From NCBI RefSeq assembly GCF_000172555.1, contig NZ_ABOX02000041.1, forward strand, positions 1-64,000: a stretch of DNA of 64,000 nucleotides, given 5' to 3'. Shown piece by piece: positions 42,686 to 51,497 of this stretch; positions within the stretch are counted from its first letter, which is position 1, and each line of letters starts with the position of its first letter. The DNA comes from Pedosphaera parvula Ellin514. GTDB lineage: Bacteria; Verrucomicrobiota; Verrucomicrobiia; Limisphaerales; Pedosphaeraceae. Position numbers and translations under genes: made by a program. The notes beneath the pieces are model-generated. The model did no database searches and was not told the DNA's origin. It saw nothing but the letters and a program-made list of their open reading frames with translations.

Positions 42686-44991
42686 TCTTCAGCCTTGCCT
42701 ATCAAATCCACCACTGCATGAATCAAAGTCTTATCATGAAAACTGCCCTTGGTCAGGTAATAATCAGCACCAGCCTCCAAACCGCGCAGCCGGTCCTCTT
42801 CGCGATCCTTATAGGAGACAATCATTACTGGTATGGATTTTAGCAGCGGATCTTTCTTGATGAGAGTGGCCAGTTCAATGCCATCCATTCGGGGCATGTC
42901 CACATCCGTGATCACCAGATCGTAATCTCCATTGCGCACCGCGTTCCAACCGTCCATCCCGTCCACTGCTATATCCGCAAAGTAACCATGATTCATCAGT
43001 AGTCTGCGTTCCACTTCCAGCACGGTCATGGAGTCATCTACTGCCAGAATGCGTTTAATTCGTTTGTTTTCAATCTCAATTGTGCTGTTTTGAATGCTAT
43101 TCAACTCGCCTGCCCCAATTAGTTTCTCAAGCGAGCGCATTAAATCCTCAGTATCGAGGATTAGTACAGGAGAACCGTCTTCCATCACAGCTCCAGCGGC
43201 CACATCTTTGATCTTGCCAAGACGCTGGTCCAACGGTTGCACCACCAGTTCTCGTTCACCCAGCAATGCCTCAACCACCAGGCCGTATTTGGTTGTGCGA
43301 TCGCCAATGACAACGATGGACAGTTGATCGTCAAAAGAATTGGGCGGGGCACATTCCAATAATTGATGCGCCGTCACGAGGCTAATCTGCTGATCTCCGA
43401 CCGTGAAATAGTGACGCCCTTGCAGCCTTTCCACCTTGCTGGATGGCAGTTTCAGTGCCCTGGTGATTTGGGATAATGGAAGCCCATACGATTCGCCACC
43501 GATCCTGACCAGTAGAGTTCGAATTACCGACAAGGTTAATGGGAGTTGTAGCTGAAAACGCGTCCCTTTATTTGGCTGCGTGCTGATGCGAATGGTGCCA
43601 CGAAGATTCTTCACCGTGTTTTGCACCACATCCAGGCCAACTCCGCGCCCGGAAATTTCCGTCACGGTGTCCTTCATGCTAAATCCCGGCAATAGCAAAA
43701 ATTGAAGTAATTCTGCCTCGCTAAGTTTGTTGGCAACATCCCTGGCCACCAAACTTTTCTCAACGACCCGTTCTCTTAAATCATTCAGGGAAATGCCCGG
43801 GCCATCGTCGGCAATGATTACCATCAGCATTCCGGAACTGTGCCGTGCTTCCAGGCGGATCGTGCCCTCAACAGGCTTTCCGGCCGCTCGGCGTTTCTCC
43901 GGCATTTCACAACCGTGATCCATGGCGTTGCGCAGGAGATGGGCCAAAGGAGTTTCCAGCTTTTCAAGAATGTCACGATCCACCTGGGTGTGTTCGCCGA
44001 TAACTTCGAGTTTGACCTCCTTGCCGAGCGAATGCGCCAGGTCACGCATCATTCGGGGGAAACGCTGGACGCCCTCTCCGAATGGGCGCATGCGACATTG
44101 AAGCACCTCTAAATAAAGTCGATGTGATAGACTGGTGGAGCGCCGATCAAACATCTCCAAATCGCCCAGACGATCTGATAAAAATTGGCGACATTCTATC
44201 AGTCTATCCAAAGCCTGGCCCATCTGGTCACCGACTCGCTCCGAAGTTTCGTAGGCACCCAGCGTCTCCCGGAGTCCGTCCAGGGATTCGCCGAGCTCGG
44301 ACTGGAGCCGCTTGAGTCGTCGCATCGACTCCGCAAAAGGATGAAGCCAGCGTGATTCCACCAGGGATTCGCCTGCCAAACCTAACAATCGATTTAGGTT
44401 TTCCGCTGTGAGCCTCAGAACACGCTCCGGATTTTGGATCCGATTGAAAGGAGTGGGTGCAATTGCTTCTGAATCGGCACTCTTCAAACTGGAAGGAAAA
44501 TTCTGTTGGTGGTTGGACGCAGATGGCAGGGAAACATTTCCAGTCATTTCCCTGCCTTCGGAAAAATTCTGGTGTTGAATCAAGCCACCCAGATCCGAAA
44601 GCAGGGCGGTAATCTCCCCGGACACGACGGTCTTTTTGATTGCCTGATCCTGTTCTGGCAGCTTGGAGAGGCGCAGAAATAAATCAACTGCCTTGAAGAG
44701 GACATCAATTCCTTCTTTCGCCAAATATATATTACCCTTTTGCGCTGCAACAAAACAGTCCTCCATGGCGTGCGCCACCTGGACTGCTGCCTTAAGGTTC
44801 ACGATTCGAGCAGCCCCTTTGAGGGAATGGGCTGCGCGCATGAGAGATTCCAATGGTAGTGCTGCCGTTGGATTACGCTCCAGCTCGAGTAAGCCGGTGG
44901 TCAAAATATTAGTTTGGTTTTCTGTCTCAACTTGGAAGATCTCAAGCATGGACAGGCGGCTCAGGTCCTTTGAATTAAAATCCTTGCTCAT
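42682..44991 (-). CDS. CheA-type hybrid histidine kinase with C-terminal receiver (WspE-like)
   Basis: The kinase of the operon, 769 aa. An N-terminal Hpt carries His55 in MRAAHSLKGAAR. A linker and dimerisation helices follow, then an H-kinase domain with HLLRNAMDHG (N box) and GRGVGLDVVQ (G box). A CheW-like domain follows, and a C-terminal receiver holds phospho-Asp in DLVITDVDMPRMDGI. The CheA-REC layout without separate CheY is typical of Wsp-type (ACF) systems. It overlaps the CheW gene upstream and cheB downstream by 4 bp each. Confidence 0.93.
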   Translation of the reverse strand: MSKDFNSKDLSRLSMLEIFQVETENQTNILTTGLLELERNPTAALPLESLMRAAHSLKGAARIVNLKAAVQVAHAMEDCFVAAQKGNIYLAKEGIDVLFKAVDLFLRLSKLPEQDQAIKKTVVSGEITALLSDLGGLIQHQNFSEGREMTGNVSLPSASNHQQNFPSSLKSADSEAIAPTPFNRIQNPERVLRLTAENLNRLLGLAGESLVESRWLHPFAESMRRLKRLQSELGESLDGLRETLGAYETSERVGDQMGQALDRLIECRQFLSDRLGDLEMFDRRSTSLSHRLYLEVLQCRMRPFGEGVQRFPRMMRDLAHSLGKEVKLEVIGEHTQVDRDILEKLETPLAHLLRNAMDHGCEMPEKRRAAGKPVEGTIRLEARHSSGMLMVIIADDGPGISLNDLRERVVEKSLVARDVANKLSEAELLQFLLLPGFSMKDTVTEISGRGVGLDVVQNTVKNLRGTIRISTQPNKGTRFQLQLPLTLSVIRTLLVRIGGESYGLPLSQITRALKLPSSKVERLQGRHYFTVGDQQISLVTAHQLLECAPPNSFDDQLSIVVIGDRTTKYGLVVEALLGERELVVQPLDQRLGKIKDVAAGAVMEDGSPVLILDTEDLMRSLEKLIGAGELNSIQNSTIEIENKRIKRILAVDDSMTVLEVERRLLMNHGYFADIAVDGMDGWNAVRNGDYDLVITDVDMPRMDGIELATLIKKDPLLKSIPVMIVSYKDREEDRLRGLEAGADYYLTKGSFHDKTLIHAVVDLIGKAEE

Positions 44992-45767
44992 CCCAGGCTC
45001 CGGTTTAGGGTGGAAAAGAGTAACTCCTCATCCAGGCAACCCACGGGTTGATTCATCCAACTGATGATACCCCAGCTGAAGCTCGCAGTGGATTTCTCCA
45101 AAGTCGCAGGAAGCGTCTTCATTTCCTCCGGATGATAACGATGAATGCCTGCAACCTCGTTGACTGGAAAGGCGAGTAATTTTCTGTTCCATTCCGTAAC
45201 GACCAATCGATCATAATGGTTGCCGCCTCTCTCCGCATTCTTCACTGGTTCCAGGCCAAGGAACCGATCCAGAGAGACACAAATCAGCAGTTCTCCACGG
45301 AAATTAGCCGCTCCGAGAACGATACCCTTATGTCTATGCGGCAGTGAGTGTATCGCCCGCTTTTCCGCAATTGCATGGAACACACTGCTCGGAAGTGCAA
45401 GCCATTCGACCCCAATTCTGAAAATGATGCAGGAAATCCTGCCGGAAGCGCCGTTCTTCCCTGGCCGCGAGTAGTGTTCAGTCCATTCTCGACGATACTC
45501 CTGCCGCAATTCACGGTTTAAAAGGCGCACACCGGTGGTGGAATAAATCGGGCAATTCCTGCAATGGACAAACTTTGAGAGTTCGTCACAGGAGCCATTT
45601 CCATTCACCCCGATTTGGTTCCAACAATCGACTATGTCCCGCTGGGTTGGCGGAGATACTGAAGGCGCAACCAAAGCCTTTGCAGCGTTGCTTTCCGGAT
45701 TCTGATTATTGGTTTGTGAATCCACGGCGCGGTTGGTCTTAAACCTGGCATTTAACGCGCTCAGCAC
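44988..45767 (-). CDS. CheW-domain coupling protein with WspD-type Cys region
   Basis: A protein of 259 aa. An N-terminal extension (about 44-90) contains DCWNQIGVNGNG, SCDELSKFVHCRNCPIY and cysteines C48, C60, C69 and C72, the pattern seen in WspD proteins. The C-terminal CheW domain (about 105-240) has GASNFRGELLICVSLDRFLG-like features. It couples receptor and kinase. The annotated start at 45767 overlaps the cheR stop; GTG 45725, 11 bp after that stop, is a reasonable alternative. It overlaps cheA by 4 bp. Confidence 0.88.
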   Translation of the reverse strand: MLSALNARFKTNRAVDSQTNNQNPESNAAKALVAPSVSPPTQRDIVDCWNQIGVNGNGSCDELSKFVHCRNCPIYSTTGVRLLNRELRQEYRREWTEHYSRPGKNGASGRISCIIFRIGVEWLALPSSVFHAIAEKRAIHSLPHRHKGIVLGAANFRGELLICVSLDRFLGLEPVKNAERGGNHYDRLVVTEWNRKLLAFPVNEVAGIHRYHPEEMKTLPATLEKSTASFSWGIISWMNQPVGCLDEELLFSTLNRSLG

Positions 45768-46995
45768 GTTCCATCAGAAGTTTGGCCTTTGCTTCGTGGC
45801 CATTCTTTTGCGAGAGGGAAGCCAGGTTTGTCAGCGCATCATAATGATTTGGGTCGAGGTAGAGAGCCTTGCGATAGAATTCATGGGCTTCAAAACTGGA
45901 ACCGGCCACGTCGCGCAGGAACCCCATAAGATAATACGCCTGTGCTGAAACGCCCTTTTTTGAAAGGTAGGTTCTACAAATGTGTTCTGCTTCTGCGAAC
46001 AAGCCAGCGTTCGCCAGTCGACGCGCCAGGTTGAGATCGGTTAACGTGCGCTCAGTCACGCTCAAGGACAGTCGATGGGTAACCTTCCTCGCGGGACGAA
46101 GTTGCTTCCGTGCCTTAACATTAGTCAAATCTGACAACGGCCGCACTGATTCCTGGTTGGAGGCTGCTCGCTTATGAAAGTGATTCGATTGGCCTGCCGG
46201 TAAGGAAAATCCTGCCCGCCTGCACGCAAAGCTCAGTGGCATTTGTGCTGAGATAAAACCATTGGCCAGGGCCAGTGAGAGTTCTGCTGAACCGAAAAAT
46301 GCAAGGCCGTTTGGATCGAGCAATTCGGACACTCTGCGAAACACGGTCTTCTGAGTGGCCCGGTCAAAATAGATGAGGAGATTCCGGCAGAAGACATAAT
46401 CATAACCTTCTTTTCCTGCCTTAAGCCGCTCATCCAAAATATTACCCTGAGAGAAGCGGACCTGCTTGCGAACAACTGGACTCAGTAAATAACCACCTTC
46501 ATCCAATTGAAAATAGCGATCCCGAAAACCGAGATTCCGACTTCGAAACGAGTTCTTTTGATAAAGCCCACGTTCTGCCATCGCCAGTGCTTTCGTGCTG
46601 ATATCGACTGCTTCAATTTCGAAGTCAGTCGCAGCCAGGCCTGAGTCTAAAAGTGCCATGGCGATGGAGTAAGGTTCTTCGCCGGTAGAGCAGGGAAGGC
46701 TTAGAATCCTCAATGGTCGCTCGTGGTTGCCTGGAATCCACCGCTGTTTTATCAGTCGCACCAGTGCGGAAAAAGGTTCACTGTCCCTGAAAAACCAGGT
46801 CTCGGTTACAACCACCGAATCAATCAGAGTGTTGAGTTCAGAGGAAGATGCGCGTAAGGCGCCCAGGTAATCGGTCTTGCTCGAAAGACCAAGATTTTTC
46901 ATGCGCGCGCGCACTGCACTCTCAATCGCGGAGAAGCCGATGGTTGGCGCGTATAGACCAATTGTTTGCTGAAGAAAAATAGCGATGTCATTCAT
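45739..46995 (-). CDS. CheR methyltransferase with C-terminal TPR segment (WspC-like)
   Basis: It methylates receptor glutamates using S-adenosylmethionine. From ATG 46995 (MNDIAIFLQQTIG) it is about 418 aa. CheR N-terminal helices are followed by the SAM-binding domain with SLPCSTGEEPYSIAMALLD and DYVFCRNLLIYFDRATQ. A basic linker follows, then TPR-like helices (about 340-415, ARRLANAGLFAEAEHICRTYL and YRKALYLDPNHYDALTNLA). ATGA overlaps the WspB-like stop, which supports this start over 47019. The CheR plus TPR fusion is a WspC trait. Confidence 0.93.
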   Translation of the reverse strand: MNDIAIFLQQTIGLYAPTIGFSAIESAVRARMKNLGLSSKTDYLGALRASSSELNTLIDSVVVTETWFFRDSEPFSALVRLIKQRWIPGNHERPLRILSLPCSTGEEPYSIAMALLDSGLAATDFEIEAVDISTKALAMAERGLYQKNSFRSRNLGFRDRYFQLDEGGYLLSPVVRKQVRFSQGNILDERLKAGKEGYDYVFCRNLLIYFDRATQKTVFRRVSELLDPNGLAFFGSAELSLALANGFISAQMPLSFACRRAGFSLPAGQSNHFHKRAASNQESVRPLSDLTNVKARKQLRPARKVTHRLSLSVTERTLTDLNLARRLANAGLFAEAEHICRTYLSKKGVSAQAYYLMGFLRDVAGSSFEAHEFYRKALYLDPNHYDALTNLASLSQKNGHEAKAKLLMERAERVKCQV

Positions 46996-47459
46996 GGGCT
47001 TTCCTCCAATGATGCGCAAAACAACTTATCGCGAAGTTCGTTCGTGAGCAGATGTTGCCCATAAAGCCATTGAATGGGGGACTTATCCTCCATCAACACG
47101 GGGCCGAGGTAGGGGGTGCCACTCAAATTGAGCCCGGGTTCAATAAAATCACTGGCTTCACGGCGGATGGTACTGGTTGCCTGTTCGGCAATCAGGCCCA
47201 GTGGATGTTCCCGGCCTTCATGATCCGGATACTTGATGAGAATGATCCGAGTGCTCATGCGTTCCCCGGCCTTCTGACCAAGAGTGAGTTCACTCAAGTC
47301 GATAATGGGGACAGGTTGCGCGCGATAATTAATCATGCCAGCCACACCGGCGGGAGCATTTGGAAACCGTTTCATTTCCACCAAAGGCAACACCTCAATG
47401 ACGCGACTGGCTTCCAGTGCGTAACGGTCCTGGCCAAGTTGGAAGGTTAAAAACAACAT
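46992..47459 (-). CDS. CheW-type coupling protein (WspB-like)
   Basis: A single CheW domain of 155 aa: MLFLTFQLGQDRYALEASRV, then NAPAGVAGMINYRAQPVPIIDL and ARTSTRIILIKYPDHEG-like beta strands. It bridges receptor and CheA. It starts 4 bp after the receptor gene stop and its own stop overlaps the cheR start (ATGA). Together with the second CheW of the operon it fits the two-CheW Wsp layout. Confidence 0.92.
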   Translation of the reverse strand: MLFLTFQLGQDRYALEASRVIEVLPLVEMKRFPNAPAGVAGMINYRAQPVPIIDLSELTLGQKAGERMSTRIILIKYPDHEGREHPLGLIAEQATSTIRREASDFIEPGLNLSGTPYLGPVLMEDKSPIQWLYGQHLLTNELRDKLFCASLEESP

Positions 47460-47463
47460 CTTG

Positions 47464-49059
47464 CTAGGCTTCGTCCAGTTTAAAACGTGTGACGCTGCTC
47501 TGCAGGCGGCGCGCAGCCTCGTTCAGTTGCTCAATGGCATGATTGGAATATCTGAGCGATTCTGCTGTTTGTTGCGCCGCTTCGCTGAGTTGCGTCAAGG
47601 TTTCACTGATCTGTTGGGCACCCGTGGCCTGAGATTGCATGCCCTCGTTCACTGTCTGAAAGCGGGGTGTAAGCGCCTGGACCTGGCGAATTATTTGAGC
47701 AAATTGAGTGCTGACCTGGCGAATTTCCTCCACACCGCGACGCACTTCCTCGGAAAACTTATCCATTCCCATCACGCCTGTGGAAACAGCCGACTGCATC
47801 TCTTTGACCATTTTTTCAATGTCATAGGTTGCCACCGCTGTTTGGTCGGCCAATCGCCGGATTTCCATGGCGACCACCGCAAATCCCAATCCGTATTCAC
47901 CAGCCTTCTCGGCTTCGATGGCGGCGTTCAGTGAAAGCAGGTTGGTCTGATCTGCCACTTTGGTGATGGTTGTCACCACGGAGTTAATGTTGCCCGTTTT
48001 ATCATTCAGGATTGCCAGCTTGCCTGTAATTGAGCTCGAGGCTTCCATGATATGCCGCATCATGGATTCCATGCTTACGATGGCGGCTTGAGCGCTTCCT
48101 GCCAGACGGGCTGTTTCTTCCGCGACATGGCTGACCTCATTCATGGTCTTCACCAATTCCTTCGACGTCGCAGTAATCTCCTTGGATGTGTTTCCAATTT
48201 CCGCAGTGGTGGCTGCAATTTCCGTGGCTGTGCTCTGCTGATCTTTCGCGCTTGCTGCAATTTGTGTCGCGGTGGAATTCACCTGAATCCCGGAGCGTTG
48301 AACCTGGCCAACCAGAACGGAAAGATCATCAGCCAACCGGTTGATGCCATCACCGATCATTCCAAATTCATCGTTGCGTTCCAATTTCAACCGCTGCGTG
48401 AAGTCCCCGTGTCGCATGCGTTCCAGGGCTTCAATCAATTGAGATAATGGTTTGGTCACAGCTGAGGATTGTGCGGTTCCCACCCAGATACTCACCAAAA
48501 GGATGATCAGCAACACGCCCGATCCCGTGAAAGAAGCGACCCTGTCATCTGATTCCGAATCGGCAACCCGTTGAACTGCGAGATTAAAGTCCTTGAGCAA
48601 TTGATCTCGTTGCTGGCGCAGTGCGGGATATGCTTTGATATATTGTGCCGGGGCATCGAGGGAATTGGTTGTCTGCAAAACCTGCATGTCACTCTGGAAC
48701 TTGTAAAGAGGTTTGGAAACGAACTCGCGGATGTTGCCGATGGTATTTGCCAGGGCATCGTAATCTCCGAAGTTCTTTTGGATTACTCTCAGTGGAGCGG
48801 TCAGGCTCTTCTCGGCCAGGACGAACGCCCTTTTTTCGTCGTCATTGTTTGGATCAATTAGCAGGCCCTTCATGGCATCGCTCATCTGGACCAGGCTAAG
48901 CTGCACCTTAATCGCCTGATTATTCAGCAAATCACTCCGTGCGCGCGCGACTGCGCGGTTATGCTCCACCCACCAGGCTAAACCCGCGCCGAGGACCAGT
49001 AGAAAAATCAGGATGGCCAGCGACGCGTTTAATCGCCGCCAGATGGTCGTTTGTCTCAT
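47464..49059 (-). CDS. methyl-accepting chemotaxis-type receptor (WspA-like)
   Basis: An inner-membrane receptor of 531 aa. TM1 is about 11-31, the periplasmic four-helix-bundle-like sensor about 32-175, TM2 about 176-196 ([17 protein letters not shown]), and HAMP about 197-255. The signalling domain includes the trimer-tip hairpin [20 protein letters not shown] and [20 protein letters not shown], with extended coiled coils. It is the first gene of the Wsp-like operon (leftward). The promoter must lie within 49060-49438. Ligand is unknown; Wsp receptors often respond to surface contact. Confidence 0.94.
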   Translation of the reverse strand: MRQTTIWRRLNASLAILIFLLVLGAGLAWWVEHNRAVARARSDLLNNQAIKVQLSLVQMSDAMKGLLIDPNNDDEKRAFVLAEKSLTAPLRVIQKNFGDYDALANTIGNIREFVSKPLYKFQSDMQVLQTTNSLDAPAQYIKAYPALRQQRDQLLKDFNLAVQRVADSESDDRVASFTGSGVLLIILLVSIWVGTAQSSAVTKPLSQLIEALERMRHGDFTQRLKLERNDEFGMIGDGINRLADDLSVLVGQVQRSGIQVNSTATQIAASAKDQQSTATEIAATTAEIGNTSKEITATSKELVKTMNEVSHVAEETARLAGSAQAAIVSMESMMRHIMEASSSITGKLAILNDKTGNINSVVTTITKVADQTNLLSLNAAIEAEKAGEYGLGFAVVAMEIRRLADQTAVATYDIEKMVKEMQSAVSTGVMGMDKFSEEVRRGVEEIRQVSTQFAQIIRQVQALTPRFQTVNEGMQSQATGAQQISETLTQLSEAAQQTAESLRYSNHAIEQLNEAARRLQSSVTRFKLDEA

Positions 49060-49290
49060 GAGTTAGGTTCGTGAACTCGCTTCCAAAATGAAAAGTCGAT
49101 CTTTGACCGCTGTTACAATGTTGGCGGTAACAGAAGCCTGAGCTTGCAAACAGACCTCTGAGGGCAACAGCAACACGTTAAATGCGCAGCAAAAAGCTTT
49201 TTTCAATCTCAGTTAGCTTGAGAATACCTCGGTTTTTGAGACAAAAACAAGGACGTTCTCTGCGGATACTGTTTCCTGGTTGCACCTTGG

Positions 49291-49402
49291 TACTGTTCTT
49301 AACAAAGAAGGACGTTGGACGGAAAAATGGGGCGCTTTAATCAATTTTGCTGATCTTAAGAACAGTAATGAGATGCGACTTCAGATGCGTCTGAATTTTT
49401 TT
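49291..49402 (+). ncRNA. candidate small RNA or attenuating leader upstream of the sialidase gene
   Basis: A rightward unit with TACTGTTCTTAA (49291-49302) pairing perfectly with TTAAGAACAGTA (49356-49367) over 53 bases. Twelve bases later comes a terminator hairpin with seven Ts. No ORF fits inside. It could be a ~110-nt small RNA or the 5' leader of the sialidase gene with premature termination. The start site and expression are unknown. Confidence 0.45.
49380..49402 (+). terminator. intrinsic terminator (TTCAGA-TGCG-TCTGAA-T7)
   Basis: TTCAGA (49380-49385) pairs with TCTGAA (49390-49395) around the tetraloop TGCG and is followed by seven Ts (49396-49402). It lies 36 bp upstream of ATG 49439 on the same strand, so it is not the end of a known gene. 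It either ends a small RNA or attenuates the sialidase transcript. Confidence 0.75.
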
Positions 49403-49438
49403 ACTTGTGTTCAATGGTGAAGAGGTTTCACTTCGCTC

Positions 49439-50623
49439 ATGTTCAAACCGAGAAAAAGTTTTTGGCTGATTACTTTCGTCCTTGTTTTGATGATTCAAAT
49501 CGCGCGTTCCGATTCTTCGCTCAAAAACGCACCTGGTCTTACAAAGCTGAAGGACGTCGTCATTTACACGAATGAATATTTTCATTGTGCATTCCCCTCG
49601 GTTGTTAAGCGTTCGGATGGTGAATTGCTGGTGGCGTTCCGTCGCGCGCCGGATCGGCGTCATTTTGGACAGCCGGGTGTGAAACATACCGATCCAAACA
49701 GCCATCTTGTCATGGTCCGCTCCAAGGATGGTGGCGAGAGTTGGTCGACAGAACCCGAAATGCTTTACGCCCATCCCTTTGGTGGTTCGCAAGACCCGTG
49801 CATGGTGCGGCTGAGTGACAATTCCATTCTTTGCGCCAGCTACGGCTGGGCAGTTTTTGACCCAGAGACTATTGCGAAAATGACCAATTCTTCGCACATT
49901 GGCAATTTTGCATTCATGGGTGGCTATCTGCTTCGCTCCAGGGATGGCGGTAGTTCGTGGCAAGGTCCAATCGTTCCGGCCTCGGTTCCTGAGGAGAAAA
50001 TGGTGGATATCTTCGGCAAACCTGTTCCAGCCTTTAACAGAGGGGCAATATATGAAGGGAAAAATGGAAATCTTTACTGGGCCGTGGCGAGTCATGCGGG
50101 CCACAATGCGAAACACAACGGGACTCACCTGATGATTTCGAACGACAAAGGCAACACGTGGAACTACTCCAGCCCCATAGCATGGGATGACAAAATTACC
50201 TTCAATGAAACATCCATGTACGAAACACCAAAAGGTGATCTCATCGCTTTCATGCGCACGGAGGGTTTCGACGATCATGCCTGCCTTGCGCGCTCGACCG
50301 ATGGCGGCAAGAGTTTCGGGAAGTGGCAGGATCTCGGTTTTCAAGGACACCCACTCCACGCTTTACGTTTGCCAGATAAACGTGTCCTGCTTGTTTACGG
50401 TTACCGTCATGCTCCCCAAGGCATTCGCTGCCGCGTTCTTGACGCAGAATGCACCAATGCAGCAGCAGCACCCGAAATGATTTTGCGTGAGGATGGGAGT
50501 GGATTTGACCTTGGTTATCCCTGGTCCACCATGATTTCCAGGGACAAGGTGCTCGTTACCTACTATTTCAACCAGCATGATGGGCCGCGTTACATTGCGG
50601 GGACTATTCTTAAAATCAAGTAA
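49439..50623 (+). CDS. secreted sialidase/BNR-repeat family protein
   Basis: Exported, 394 aa. The signal peptide at about 8-24 has core FWLITFVLVLMI. Four Asp boxes mark a six-bladed sialidase-type propeller: SKDGGESW (95-102), SRDGGSSW, SNDKGNTW and STDGGKSF. The N-terminal strand PSVVKRSDGELLVAFRRAP carries a candidate active-site Arg. The family includes exo-sialidases and related glycan-active enzymes, so the exact substrate is open. It starts at ATG 49439 with a possible attenuator just upstream. Confidence 0.82.
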   Translation: MFKPRKSFWLITFVLVLMIQIARSDSSLKNAPGLTKLKDVVIYTNEYFHCAFPSVVKRSDGELLVAFRRAPDRRHFGQPGVKHTDPNSHLVMVRSKDGGESWSTEPEMLYAHPFGGSQDPCMVRLSDNSILCASYGWAVFDPETIAKMTNSSHIGNFAFMGGYLLRSRDGGSSWQGPIVPASVPEEKMVDIFGKPVPAFNRGAIYEGKNGNLYWAVASHAGHNAKHNGTHLMISNDKGNTWNYSSPIAWDDKITFNETSMYETPKGDLIAFMRTEGFDDHACLARSTDGGKSFGKWQDLGFQGHPLHALRLPDKRVLLVYGYRHAPQGIRCRVLDAECTNAAAAPEMILREDGSGFDLGYPWSTMISRDKVLVTYYFNQHDGPRYIAGTILKIK

Positions 50624-50675
50624 TTGGTTGCCTGGCTGCGTCTGCTCGCTGCTGCACGCCTGATTCGTGCCATGC

Positions 50676-51431
50676 CTAATGAAGCTCCAGTTCCTGAGTA
50701 TGCTTCAGAGTCTCCGCCATATCCTGAAACCGGGTCGCGTTTTCCAGCATGGCAATGTTATTGAACATAATATAGGAGGGTTTGCCAGCCGGAATGATAT
50801 TCAAGAGGTTCCGCATCTGTTTCTCTGAGTATACATGTCGAAAATCCTTCCCACCGTGGAGGCGATAATAAACGAACTCCGGTGTGACGGTATGATTCAG
50901 GAAGGGATCAACCGCATGGATTAAATTCAACTCCCGGCACAGCCTCTCAATTACTTCTTCAGTCCAATAGCCCCGGGGTTCCCAAAGGAATGTCAAGTCG
51001 TCACGTTTCACCTTCGCGAAAAACTTCTTCATCTGACTGATGTTTTGTAGTGTTGGAGCAAAACTTGGTGGACATTGAAACAGGACGAGCTTTGCTCCCA
51101 GAGCCTGCGCGCAAGCTTTCGTATTCAGCCAGGCTTCATGCACAATCAGGGAATCCTGGAATGAGCCGCAGCATTCAAGTTCATCCTTTGCCAGTTTGCT
51201 GGTTACCCGTCGGTAAGTCGGACTGGTCGCAGGGTGGGTGATGAGCTGCCAGGCCTTCAGGGTATACTCGAACTCAGGTCGCACTTCCGCCCGCCAACGC
51301 TTGAGCGTCTCCTGCTTTTTTGGTGGCTGATAAAATGTTTGCTGCACTTCAGCGACTGGAAAGCGCCGGGCGAATTCCGGTTTGTTCAGAGGAAATCCGC
51401 AGCATCCCACCTTCGGATAGATTGCTTCCAT
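50676..51431 (-). CDS. DUF72 family protein
   Basis: A TIM-barrel protein of 251 aa. The family start YPKVGCCGFPLNKPEFARRF, then FPVAEVQQTFYQPPKKQETL, FEYTLKAWQLITHP and VYYRLHGGKDFRHVYS are all visible. The family function is unproven; a metal-dependent nuclease or hydrolase role has been suggested. It is cytoplasmic, starting at ATG 51431. It lies alone between the sialidase and the large secreted GH-like gene. Confidence 0.88.
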   Translation of the reverse strand: MEAIYPKVGCCGFPLNKPEFARRFPVAEVQQTFYQPPKKQETLKRWRAEVRPEFEYTLKAWQLITHPATSPTYRRVTSKLAKDELECCGSFQDSLIVHEAWLNTKACAQALGAKLVLFQCPPSFAPTLQNISQMKKFFAKVKRDDLTFLWEPRGYWTEEVIERLCRELNLIHAVDPFLNHTVTPEFVYYRLHGGKDFRHVYSEKQMRNLLNIIPAGKPSYIMFNNIAMLENATRFQDMAETLKHTQELELH

Positions 51432-51497
51432 GCGAAAATATCACCCAGTTTTGATGCAATGCAATGTGGGCGCACGGATTAAGCTGGGGACAATATT

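Larger units (their letters stand above)
49060..49438. promoter_or_regulatory. divergent regulatory region between the Wsp-like operon and the sialidase gene
   Basis: This region holds the leftward promoter of the receptor operon and the rightward control of the sialidase-like gene. It contains a 12-bp perfect inverted repeat (49291-49302 and 49356-49367) and an intrinsic terminator (49380-49402). A smaller AT-rich hairpin is GTTTTTG/CAAAAAC (49232-49248). Putative -35/-10 boxes are not strong enough to list. Confidence 0.6.

Noticed and set aside
49337-50359. Long minus-strand reading frame (340 codons) opposite the sialidase gene
   Set aside because: It mirrors the sialidase coding strand, has no recognisable domain and its composition is that of an antisense shadow; the plus-strand protein has signal peptide and Asp boxes.
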